40,532 bases of DNA from Candidatus Sulfotelmatobacter sp. (GTDB lineage: Bacteria > Acidobacteriota > Terriglobia > Terriglobales > Acidobacteriaceae). Positions 1-7,555 of the stretch are shown here, one piece after another (position 1 is the first letter of the stretch; each line of letters starts with the position of its first letter). A program made the translations under genes and the position numbers. Below the pieces are notes generated by a model, which made no database searches, was not told the origin of the DNA, and worked only from the letters and a program-made list of their open reading frames with translations. The DNA is taken from the NCBI GenBank assembly GCA_030038255.1, contig JASHPH010000095.1, positions 1-40,532 on the forward strand. Reading direction: 5' to 3'.

Positions 1-503
1 ACGCCGTACAGCATCACCGTTACTCCCAGGGCCACACCATACGGGACTTTAAGCGATTGGGGGTTATCCAGCGAAACCTGCGTGCCAGGCAGGCGGAACG
101 TTACCAGCGAAACCAGTATGTGGCCAATGTTCTTCATCGTCTGCACGAACCTGCCCTTGTAAATCACCAAAGCCAGTGCCATCACTCCTGCGACGAAGAC
201 CGACCCCATCAGCAAGTCAACAAGCGTACCCGGCCCAACGAAGGCTCCGATGGCCCCGGCCAGCTTCCAATCACCCGCGCCCAAGGCGCGTAAAAGCACG
301 AACGGCAGCAGCAAGGCCAGACCGAGTCCCGCACCTAGCAGCGACGCTTTCAGCCCCGCCCAGCCGCTAAACACCGTGCTGAGAATCGCCCCCAGCAGCA
401 ATCCCGGAACGGTCAGCCAGTTCGGGATGCGGCGGCTGCGCCCGTCCGTCCAAGCCGCAATCAGGGCTACCAGCAACGCGCCCGCAAGAATCGCTGGCTT
501 CAA
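1..503 (-). CDS. type IV prepilin peptidase (A24 family, CpaA/TadV-like), 3'-truncated by the window edge
   Basis: This gene reads leftwards and leaves the window after 167 codons, so its C-terminus is missing. The frame opens after an in-frame TAG and the first usable start is TTG at 503-501; there is no ATG. The product is very hydrophobic. It carries the two aspartate motifs of A24 aspartic proteases: a first Asp in TDGRSRRIPNWL near residue 19, and the GxGD-type motif GAGDWKLAGA near residues 79-88. The family cleaves leader peptides of type IV pilins or Flp/Tad pilins at the inner membrane. The short form, without the N-terminal methylase domain, points to the CpaA/TadV type. Neighbouring pilus genes, if any, lie outside the window. 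The family call is firm; the exact start is less so. Confidence 0.85.
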   Translation of the reverse strand, partial: MKPAILAGALLVALIAAWTDGRSRRIPNWLTVPGLLLGAILSTVFSGWAGLKASLLGAGLGLALLLPFVLLRALGAGDWKLAGAIGAFVGPGTLVDLLMGSVFVAGVMALALVIYKGRFVQTMKNIGHILVSLVTFRLPGTQVSLDNPQSLKVPYGVALGVTVMLYG

Positions 504-804
504 GTGCGCCCCATGCCGCGGAAGGTGAGGCTAAGCACTCGTCCATGCCTCACGCGGTCTTCGCATTGAGAAAGAACCATGGATTGAAAAAGAGCCATCG
601 ACTGAAATAGAGCCATGTCTCGAAGGCCCGGAAATCGCCCGCGGGGAGGTATGGGTTAACTCCTGCCGCCCGCGCCATTACCGCTGCAAAAGCGGCCTTC
701 TGCGCGGATTTTCACACAGCAGGGGAGTCAAGTCAACGGAATGACCGAGCCAGGACGTAACTCCTAGTAACCGCACCTGGCGGTCAGACCGAAGACTTGT
801 TTTC
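504..804. other. 301-bp intergenic stretch between ctpA and the prepilin peptidase gene
   Basis: No convincing gene is seen. The stretch should hold the 3' end of the ctpA transcript and any promoter of the prepilin peptidase gene, both read leftwards. It contains a three-copy 18-bp repeat (572-625) and a small hairpin at 681-695 (CCGCT, 5-base loop, AGCGG) with no T-run, so it is not a clear terminator. Confidence 0.6.
572..625. repeat. three degenerate tandem copies of an 18-bp unit
   Basis: The copies are at 572-589, 590-607 and 608-625. They share the pattern AAGAGCCATsgactgAAA, with CCAT at the same place in each copy; copies 1 and 2 differ at only a few positions and copy 3 is more diverged. 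The unit length is a multiple of three, but no frame through it has a credible start and a protein of sensible length. Function unknown. Confidence 0.7.
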
Positions 805-2406
805 TCAGCGGTTAAACGCCGGCGCCGCGTTGTGTTCGGCGATGATCTTTCGGGCGTTATCGGCCAGGGCTTTTGCCTGAGGCAGCAGCTCAAGCCCCTT
901 TATCACTTCCGGATCCGATTCGGCGCGGACCTTCATGCCCTCGTCCTGCCCGAAAGCATCCACGAAAATCTCTGCCTTGATGCCCGCCTTGATCCAGTCG
1001 TTGTTGTCGAGAAGATCAGCCTGCGTGTACGGGATGCCAGCGTCGTCGAGCGACTTGGCGAAGTCGCGCAGGAGTGCATCGTCCACCTCGAAGCTTTTCG
1101 TCGGGTGATAATCCACCACATACCGCTTGGCGAAGTTGAAAAAGGCGTAGTGCTGCAGCAGCGTGTCCTGGAAGTGGTTGGTCTTGACGGGAGGAATCAT
1201 CACATCCGGTGTGATCCCGCCACCGCCGTAGACGGTGCGGCCGCTATCGGTGAGCTTCACTTCGCGGTTGGCATTGCTGGAGGTATCGCTGTCGCGGTTG
1301 TAATAGTAGTCGTAGAGCGAAATGTTCGAGTAATCACGCTGGATCAGCCGTCCGCTGGGTGTGTAGTAGTGCGCCGTGGTCAGGGCAAGGCCGGTGTTCT
1401 CCGAAAGCGGATACACGGTCTGCACCAGTCCTTTTCCGAACGTGACCTCGCCAGCAATCAAGCCGCGGTCGTGATCTTGAATGGCTCCGGAGACGATTTC
1501 TGCCGCCGACGCCGTCAGCCGGTTCACCAGCACGACGATGGGATAGTCTTTGCCGCCATTGCCATGCTGCGCCACATAACGCTTCTCGGCAGAGGCGCGG
1601 CCGTGGTGCGAGACGATCAGTTGACCCTTCTTCAGGAACTTGTCGGCAACGCCAACACCTTCGCTAAGCAGCCCGCCGGGGTTGCCACGAAGATCAAGAA
1701 TCAACCCCTTCAGGTCTCCGAACTGGTCAAGAGCCTCGGATACTTCATGCTCGGTGGTCTCGTTGAATCCGTTGACGTGCATGTAGCCAACGCCCGGCCG
1801 GATCAGGAAATGCACGTCTACGCTGTAGCGCGGGATTTCATCGCGCACCAGCGTGAACTCCATCGGCTTCTCCACACCGTCGCGCGCGATGCTGATGTGC
1901 ACCGTCGTGCCCTTGGGCCCCTTGAGCATGTCAGCGACGGCAGTGGTATCCATGTTTTCGGTAGACTTGCCATCAACTGCGATGATCACGTCGCCAGGGT
2001 GAATGCCGGCCTTATAAGCGGGCGTTCCCACAAACGGGTAGAGCACGATCACTTTGTTATTGCGCGGTCCCACGGTCATGCCCACGCCGTAGTATTTGCC
2101 GCGCTGGTCTTCGCGCATCAGCGCGTACGACTTGGGGTCGAAGAAATTCGAGTGTGGATCAAGCGCATGCAGCATGCCCGGGATGGCACCGTTGTAGATG
2201 GCTTTGTCGGCATTGACGGGCTCGGCGTAGTTCTCCTCGACGATCGAGTAGACATCAGTGAACTGCTTGAGGCTATCCTTGACCTCGGACTCGCTCGCCA
2301 TGGAAGGCTGCTGGCCCGAACGCTGGGCGAACAGAATGCCTAGAAAGCCGCAAGCAAGAAGAAAGAAAACTACCAGGTAGAGCGACCGGCGAGAACTACG
2401 TGCCAT
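805..2406 (-). CDS. ctpA: carboxyl-terminal processing protease, S41 family (CtpA/Prc)
   Basis: A 533-residue exported or membrane-anchored serine protease. Residues 9-27 form one hydrophobic anchor or signal segment. A PDZ domain lies at about 105-175 (YYGVGMTVG ... PGDVIIAVDG). The S41 core follows, with LILDLRGNPGG at about 235-245. The Ser/Lys dyad is S300 (in LTASAAE) and K325 (in TFGKGLVQ). The family trims C-termini of periplasmic or secreted proteins and degrades tagged ones. The ATG at 2406 has an AAGGA ribosome site about 8 bases upstream. The gene is divergent from the tat genes, with a 266-bp gap. The final 120 residues beyond the core are less conserved in type but intact. Confidence 0.95.
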   Translation of the reverse strand: MARSSRRSLYLVVFFLLACGFLGILFAQRSGQQPSMASESEVKDSLKQFTDVYSIVEENYAEPVNADKAIYNGAIPGMLHALDPHSNFFDPKSYALMREDQRGKYYGVGMTVGPRNNKVIVLYPFVGTPAYKAGIHPGDVIIAVDGKSTENMDTTAVADMLKGPKGTTVHISIARDGVEKPMEFTLVRDEIPRYSVDVHFLIRPGVGYMHVNGFNETTEHEVSEALDQFGDLKGLILDLRGNPGGLLSEGVGVADKFLKKGQLIVSHHGRASAEKRYVAQHGNGGKDYPIVVLVNRLTASAAEIVSGAIQDHDRGLIAGEVTFGKGLVQTVYPLSENTGLALTTAHYYTPSGRLIQRDYSNISLYDYYYNRDSDTSSNANREVKLTDSGRTVYGGGGITPDVMIPPVKTNHFQDTLLQHYAFFNFAKRYVVDYHPTKSFEVDDALLRDFAKSLDDAGIPYTQADLLDNNDWIKAGIKAEIFVDAFGQDEGMKVRAESDPEVIKGLELLPQAKALADNARKIIAEHNAAPAFNR

Positions 2407-2465
2407 CTTGAATTTCCTTCGGTTGAGGGCTTGCTTTCACCCCAGCTACCGCGCTGAATACAGGC

Positions 2466-2474
2466 AGTATATCA
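2466..2474 (-). promoter_or_regulatory. possible extended -10 promoter element of ctpA
   Basis: Read on the minus strand, this is TGATATACT: a TATACT -10 hexamer preceded by the TGn extended motif, 60 bases upstream of the ctpA start. No good -35 hexamer lies at the standard distance, which is tolerable for an extended -10 promoter. It was found by eye only. Confidence 0.4.
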
Positions 2475-2635
2475 CTACGTTAGACTGCCCCGGATCGGGA
2501 TTGTCACCGTAGTAACCACCCCCTGGAACGCGCTACTTATGAGATGCACCTGCAGCGCGGGAGGTCTCCTCAGACCAGCCAATGCACCGAGTTGGAGCCG
2601 CGCACTGGGCTTCGCGGCTAACATGTGTCTAGCAT

Positions 2636-2657
2636 TGCCGCCTTTCATTCGGCGGCA
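2636..2657. promoter_or_regulatory. 7-bp perfect hairpin in the leader of the tat genes
   Basis: TGCCGCC (2636-2642) pairs with GGCGGCA (2651-2657) around an 8-base loop, ending 15 bases before the tatA-like start at 2673. It would fold in the mRNA just upstream of the ribosome-binding region, where no clear Shine-Dalgarno sequence is seen. It could also be part of a DNA site. No function is assigned. Confidence 0.4.
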
Positions 2658-2672
2658 GTATGATGAAAGCGC

Positions 2673-3101
2673 ATGAGTTTCTCCGAGACCATCTTCTTAT
2701 TCTTGCTGGCCCTGGTCATCTTCGGGCCCAAGAAGTTGCCGGAGATCGCACGTCAGGCGGGCAAACTTTTGAACGAGTTGCGGCGTGCTTCCAACGAGTT
2801 CAAATCGCAGATCGAGCAGGAGATCGCTCATCTGGAGGTGGAAAATAAGAAGCCGACCATCCTTGCGCCCACGACGCCTCCCCAAGGCACGACCAACCGC
2901 AACCTGACTCTTGTACCTGGAGGTGAGCTACCGGCCCCCACAGCCCCCGCGACGTCGGCCGCTTCTGACGACGAGCCGCTGTTTGCCACAAGTGCAGCCG
3001 CTGCTGAAGCCGCCCCCAGCAACGGATCCGGCTCGCCCGGCGCTTCCACCGTTGCCTCCGAACCTGTAGCTTCCTCGACCTCACAGGAGTCTCATGCCTG
3101 A
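2673..3101 (+). CDS. Sec-independent (Tat) translocase TatA/TatB-type subunit
   Basis: A 142-residue protein with the TatA/B plan: a short N-terminal membrane helix (residues 4-17), a hinge FGPKKLPE at about 17-24, an amphipathic helix to about residue 50, and a long Ala/Pro/Ser-rich tail. The GPxxLP hinge is closer to TatB than to classical TatA, but annotators often label such single copies TatA/TatE. With TatC it forms the receptor or pore that exports folded proteins bearing twin-arginine signals. The stop overlaps the next start by 8 bases, so the two are translationally coupled. No second small Tat subunit is in the window, so this protein may serve both roles or a partner may lie elsewhere. 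Confidence 0.88.
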   Translation: MSFSETIFLFLLALVIFGPKKLPEIARQAGKLLNELRRASNEFKSQIEQEIAHLEVENKKPTILAPTTPPQGTTNRNLTLVPGGELPAPTAPATSAASDDEPLFATSAAAAEAAPSNGSGSPGASTVASEPVASSTSQESHA

Positions 3102-3903
3102 GGTCGCGGTCGCAACCTCCAGTGGTGAGCCGGAAAAAGAATCCATGCCCACCATGGGCTTTCTCGATCACCTCGAGGAGTTGCGCACGCGAATCGTGCG
3201 TTCGGCCATCGCGGTAGGAGTTGGCACTGCCGTGTGCTGGGCATTCCGGGAGCGCATCTACGACTTGATGCAGAGGCCGATCGTGCAGGTGCTGCACGAA
3301 AAGCATCTGCCGGACAAACTCGTTTATCTCAATCCAATCGACCCCTTCAACCTTTACTTGAAGATCGCGATGCTGGCCGGTCTATTTCTAACGTCTCCCT
3401 TCGTCCTGTACCAGGTCTGGATGTTCATTTCGCCCGGGCTGTATCGGCGCGAGAAGCGTTACGTTCTGCCCTTCATGGTGTCGACGATCACGTTGTTCGC
3501 AGTGGGCGGCTACTTTGGCTACAGCGTCGCTTATCCGCGGGCGCTCGATTTCTTCGTAGTAAAGTTCAACGGGCAGTTTCAGCCCATGATCACCATCGGC
3601 GAATATACGCAGCTTTTCCTGAGCATCGTGCTGGGCATGGGGCTGATCTTCGAAATGCCGATCCTGGTTTTCTTTCTGGCGTTCATGGGCATCTTGAGCC
3701 CGGGCTTCATGTTGAAGCATTTCCGCTATGCAATTTTGCTCATTTTCATCATCGCGGCCATCGTGACGCCGACTCCTGATGTGGTGAACATGTGCATTTT
3801 CGCGGCACCGATGCTTGGCCTCTATGCGCTCAGCGTAGGCGTGGCGTGGCTCGTACATCCCAAGCAACGCGAGGCACGGAAAGCGAAACAGGCACGGGCA
3901 TGA
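3094..3903 (+). CDS. tatC: Sec-independent protein translocase TatC
   Basis: A 269-residue inner-membrane protein with the expected six transmembrane segments. The N-terminal TatC signature MGFLDHLEELRTRI (about residues 21-34) is the twin-arginine signal recognition region. Internal markers include NPIDPFNLYLKIA, PGLYRREKRYVLPF and TPTPDVVNM near the end. It starts inside the 3' end of the tatA/B-type gene. The 3' end (TGA 3901-3903) overlaps the ATG of the following peptidase, so the three genes look like one operon. Length and motifs are normal for the family. Confidence 0.97.
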   Translation: MPEVAVATSSGEPEKESMPTMGFLDHLEELRTRIVRSAIAVGVGTAVCWAFRERIYDLMQRPIVQVLHEKHLPDKLVYLNPIDPFNLYLKIAMLAGLFLTSPFVLYQVWMFISPGLYRREKRYVLPFMVSTITLFAVGGYFGYSVAYPRALDFFVVKFNGQFQPMITIGEYTQLFLSIVLGMGLIFEMPILVFFLAFMGILSPGFMLKHFRYAILLIFIIAAIVTPTPDVVNMCIFAAPMLGLYALSVGVAWLVHPKQREARKAKQARA

Positions 3904-4913
3904 GATCGAAGTCGCTTTTGCCGATTGTGCTAGCTATGGGTGTGCTCTCGGCCCTTGGCTGCGATCACAGCAAGGAGCAGGTTCAGGCGCAGAGCCAGAC
4001 GTCGCCGGCGGTTGCCGAGACCCCGAAGCCCATGCTCAATTTTCCGCCCGATAGCGGCCCTCTACCGACGTTCAACGGTGATCGCGCCATGCAGTATGTG
4101 AAGGAAATTGTGAAGTTCGGCCCGCGGCCGCTGAGCAGCCCGAATCACAAGAAAGTCGAAGACTACCTGGACTCGCACCTCAAGGGCGACGACGTGGAAG
4201 ACGACGTCTTCACCGCCGAGACGAACGTTGGCAAGTTTCCCGTGCATAACATCGTCGCGAAATATCCCGGTACGAAGGACGGCATCATCGTCATTGCCAG
4301 CCACTACGACACGAATTACCCGCTGCGCAAAACATCGTACGTCGGAGCCAATGACGGCGGCTCTTCCAGCGCCTTGCTGCTTGAACTGGCCAATCAGTTG
4401 AGAGGAAAGACACGCGAGGGTTACTCCATCTGGCTGGTGTGGGATGATGCCGAAGAAGCGATGAAACCCGACACGGAAGTGGATTTCATGAGCGACAGTC
4501 TGTACGGGATCACGCACCTGGCGGAAAAGTGGCAGGCGGACGGCACACTGAAGAAGATCAAGGCATTCATCCTGGCCGATATGATCGGCGATGCGGATCT
4601 CGAGATCGATCGCGACAGCAATTCAGCCGGATGGCTGCAGGATGTCGTGTTTGAAGCCGCGACTCGCATGGGCTACCAGTCCCACTTTTTCGGGCGCACG
4701 CTGGCGATGGAAGACGATCACCTGCCGTTCGTCAAACGCGGCGTACCGTGCATCGACCTGATTGACTTTACTTACGGCTACAACAACGTTTTCTGGCACA
4801 CGCCGCAGGACACGGTCGACAAACTAAGTCCCAAGAGTCTCGAGATCGTTGGCTCAGTGATTCTCGAGACCATTCGCATCCTCGGCAAGATGGAGCCGCT
4901 TCCGCCGAAGTGA
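3900..4913 (+). CDS. M28-family zinc peptidase or glutaminyl cyclase-like exported protein
   Basis: A 337-residue protein starting at the ATG of an ATGA overlap with tatC; a longer frame from 3792 is less likely because it lies inside tatC. Residues 1-20 are a signal sequence ending in ALGC, so C21 may be lipidated, although the residue at -3 is not the usual Leu/Val. The catalytic domain shows M28 metal-site motifs: SHYDT near 137, GANDGGSS near 150, a WDDAEEA acidic site, and the late FWHTPQDTVDKLS. The late motif and overall length resemble secreted glutaminyl-peptide cyclotransferases as much as aminopeptidases, so the reaction (N-terminal pyroglutamate formation or aminopeptidase) is open. 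It probably acts in the periplasm. Confidence 0.85.
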   Translation: MRSKSLLPIVLAMGVLSALGCDHSKEQVQAQSQTSPAVAETPKPMLNFPPDSGPLPTFNGDRAMQYVKEIVKFGPRPLSSPNHKKVEDYLDSHLKGDDVEDDVFTAETNVGKFPVHNIVAKYPGTKDGIIVIASHYDTNYPLRKTSYVGANDGGSSSALLLELANQLRGKTREGYSIWLVWDDAEEAMKPDTEVDFMSDSLYGITHLAEKWQADGTLKKIKAFILADMIGDADLEIDRDSNSAGWLQDVVFEAATRMGYQSHFFGRTLAMEDDHLPFVKRGVPCIDLIDFTYGYNNVFWHTPQDTVDKLSPKSLEIVGSVILETIRILGKMEPLPPK

Positions 4914-4973
4914 CGGCGACCGCAACGCGCGCGTTTTGCGCTTTTGCACAATTTCATTTCTAATGCAGCCCAT

Positions 4974-6491
4974 ATGCGCACTCGCATGAGCCTGGTCCTT
5001 TGTTTTGTCTTCAGCTTCATTGGTTTTGCTGCAACATCTCCCGCCGACATCAACGCAGAGAGTCAGGTCATTCAGGCAGCTCTCGAACCGGGAGACCTGG
5101 AAAACAATCTTCGCCGCCTGACGGACGAAATTGGCGGTCGCGTTCCCGGCACCATCGCCATGCAACATGCCGTGGAGTGGGGCGTGCAGGCCTTCACTGC
5201 CGCCGGAGCCGACGCCGTTCATACCGAAGGATTCACCATCCCGAATTCGTGGGCCGAAGGCGGCACCGAGATGACGGCGACGACATCGTACGAAATCAAC
5301 CCGTCGAAAGTGGGCGGCATGGTGCTCTCAGTGTTTCCCATTCGCGCTGTGTCCATTGCGTGGGCTCCCGCGCTCGCGCCTGTGAAACATGTTCCGGTCG
5401 TTGACGTCGGGCAAGGCACGGAGGCCGATTTCCAGAAAGCCGGCGACATTTCCGGCAAGATCGTTCTGGTTCACACCACCGTTCTGAAAACCTGGAATGA
5501 CTTGTTCGGTGAATACCGGCAGGCTCCGCCCGCCATCGATCGCGCCGTGAAAGGCAAGGCCAGAGCCATGGCATTCATGGCTACGCGCGAGCACGACATT
5601 CTTTACCGGCACACGAATTCTGGCGCCGGCGAGATCGACAAGCTGCCCATGGTTGTGGTGGCGCGGGAAGACGGCGAGCGCATGGCGCGCCTTCTGGCGT
5701 CCGGGCACAAGGTTTGGGCTGATCTATCCATTCCGAATCAGATCGGCGGGCCCATCCGCGCCGCGAACGTGATAGCCGAAATTCGCGGCAGCGAGAAGCC
5801 GGACGAGTTTGTCGTCCTCGGCGCCCATCTGGATTCGTGGGAGTTAGGCACAGGCGCGCTGGATAACGGCTGCAACGCCGCGCTGGTCATCGATGCGCTG
5901 CGGGCGATCAAGGCCTCCGGCGTGAAGCCGCGCCGCACCATTCGCTTCATTCTTTTTTCAGGCGAGGAGGAAGGCCTGATTGGCTCGCGCGCTTATGCGG
6001 TGGCCCACCGTCACGAGCTCGACAATGCCGTGGGCGTTGTGATCTACGATTCCGGCACGGGCAAGACGACCGGGTTCTCCGTCGGCGGACGCAAAGACAT
6101 ACTCGACACTGCTCACGAACTGATTGCACCCCTGGCGCGATTCGATGTGAAGGAATTGACTCCCAACATGGAGACCGGAACCGACCACGTCGATTTCATG
6201 CTGGAAGGTGTGCCCACTTTCGTTGCCGATCAGGATGAAGCCAACTACCTCGAGAACTACCACGCCGTCTCCGATACGTTCGACAAGGTGGATCTTGCCC
6301 AGCTCAGGAAACACGTGGCAGAAGCCGCCGCGCTCAGTGTGGGCCTCGCGAATCTGCCCCAAAAGATCGGCCCGCGCCTGACCCATGACCAGATCGAGCA
6401 GACCATGCGCGACAGCAACAGCGTGGACATGCTCAGGGCGGACGGCATTTGGGACGATTGGGTCAGTGGTAAGCGTGGACGACAGAAATAA
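4974..6491 (+). CDS. M28-family exported metallopeptidase (aminopeptidase/carboxypeptidase Q-like)
   Basis: About 505 residues. I chose the ATG at 4974 because it gives a clean signal peptide (basic MRTRMS, then hydrophobic to about residue 24); ATG 4986 and TTG 4944 are alternatives. A PA-type insert lies at about 100-230. The M28 zinc site follows, with GAHLDSWELGTGALDNGCNA, FSGEEEGLIGSRAY and the late YHAVSDTFDKVD. The arrangement resembles carboxypeptidase Q or bacterial M28 aminopeptidases that release amino acids from peptides outside the cytoplasm. It lies 60 bases after the other M28 gene; the two are related in fold but clearly different in sequence and length, so this is not a recent duplication. 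Confidence 0.88.
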   Translation: MRTRMSLVLCFVFSFIGFAATSPADINAESQVIQAALEPGDLENNLRRLTDEIGGRVPGTIAMQHAVEWGVQAFTAAGADAVHTEGFTIPNSWAEGGTEMTATTSYEINPSKVGGMVLSVFPIRAVSIAWAPALAPVKHVPVVDVGQGTEADFQKAGDISGKIVLVHTTVLKTWNDLFGEYRQAPPAIDRAVKGKARAMAFMATREHDILYRHTNSGAGEIDKLPMVVVAREDGERMARLLASGHKVWADLSIPNQIGGPIRAANVIAEIRGSEKPDEFVVLGAHLDSWELGTGALDNGCNAALVIDALRAIKASGVKPRRTIRFILFSGEEEGLIGSRAYAVAHRHELDNAVGVVIYDSGTGKTTGFSVGGRKDILDTAHELIAPLARFDVKELTPNMETGTDHVDFMLEGVPTFVADQDEANYLENYHAVSDTFDKVDLAQLRKHVAEAAALSVGLANLPQKIGPRLTHDQIEQTMRDSNSVDMLRADGIWDDWVSGKRGRQK

Positions 6492-6576
6492 CCTGATTTT
6501 GAAATTCCGATTGCAGAGTGGCGATTGAGTCCGCGGAGGGCTAATCGAAAATCTGCGATCAAATCGGCCATTCGCC

Positions 6577-7506
6577 TTGCTCTACGTCTGGATCCTGTTC
6601 AACCTTTTCGCGCTGGGCCTGCTGGTGCTCGACCTGCGCGTGTTTCATCGCCGCGGACGCGTCGTTCCTTTGCGTGCGGCTTTGGGTTTGAGCCTGTTGT
6701 ATGTTGCGCTGGCAGCCGCGTTCGCCGTGATGCTGTCTCTCTGGCAGGGACATCAGGCGGCGCTGGAGTTTGTCACCGCCTATGTTCTCGAGCTCTCTCT
6801 CAGCGCCGATAACCTTTTCGTCTTCCTTGTGATTTTTAACTATTTCGCGGTTCCCGAGGATCAGCAGCATCGCGTTTTGTTCTGGGGAGTTATTGCCGCC
6901 CTCATTCTGCGCGGAATTTTCATCGGCGTCGGCGTCGGTCTCATTCACCGCTTTCACTGGCTGTTCTATCTCTTCGGTGCGCTGCTTATCTACAGTGGCA
7001 TTCGCCTCTGTGTGACGGGCGCGCACAAGGTTGATCCGGCCGCGAATCCTCTGGTGCGCGCTCTGCGCCGAATCCTGCCGGTGACCAGCGGTTTCGAAGG
7101 TGGACGCTTCTTCGTATGTAACCCTCAAGAAAACTCCCGCCTTTATGCCACGCCCCTGCTCATCGTGCTGCTGGTCATTGAAACGACCGATGTCTTGTTC
7201 GCGGTCGACTCCATTCCCGCAGTCCTGGCCATTACCCTGAACGCCTTCGTCGTCTACAGCGCAAATGTGTTCGCCATACTTGGCTTGCGCACGATGTATT
7301 TCGCCGTCGCCGGACTCATGAAAATCTTCCGTTTCTTTCACTATGGGCTGGCGGTGCTCTTAGTGCTGATGGGGCTGAAAATGCTCACTGTCGACTATTA
7401 CACGATCTCTACGATGTTAACGTTGGGTGTCGTGGCAGGAGTGCTGGCAGTGTCTGTCGTCGCCTCAGTCGCTTTCCCCGCAAAGGAAAAGAAAATTGCC
7501 GACTGA
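6577..7506 (+). CDS. TerC/Alx-family integral membrane protein
   Basis: A 309-residue polytopic inner-membrane protein with about nine hydrophobic segments. Family motifs are ELSLSADNLFVFLVIFNYF (about residues 72-90) and ETTDVLFAVDSIPAVLAI (about 206-223). The paired acidic residues in the membrane are thought to bind metal. Members include Alx (manganese export in E. coli) and TerC (tellurite resistance, metal loading of exported proteins). The start is a TTG; the frame is open back to a TGA near 6527, but no ATG or GTG exists there, and the family N-terminus begins near this TTG. An 85-bp gap separates it from the M28 gene. Confidence 0.92.
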   Translation: MLYVWILFNLFALGLLVLDLRVFHRRGRVVPLRAALGLSLLYVALAAAFAVMLSLWQGHQAALEFVTAYVLELSLSADNLFVFLVIFNYFAVPEDQQHRVLFWGVIAALILRGIFIGVGVGLIHRFHWLFYLFGALLIYSGIRLCVTGAHKVDPAANPLVRALRRILPVTSGFEGGRFFVCNPQENSRLYATPLLIVLLVIETTDVLFAVDSIPAVLAITLNAFVVYSANVFAILGLRTMYFAVAGLMKIFRFFHYGLAVLLVLMGLKMLTVDYYTISTMLTLGVVAGVLAVSVVASVAFPAKEKKIAD

Positions 7507-7555
7507 TCGGCCTCTAAGGCAATTCTTACGACGGAGTGAGGCGAGTTCTCCGTTC

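Noticed and set aside
832-2343. 503-codon plus-strand open frame antisense to ctpA
   Set aside because: It mirrors the high-GC ctpA coding sequence, has no recognisable domain and no ribosome site; the minus-strand protein has full family motifs.
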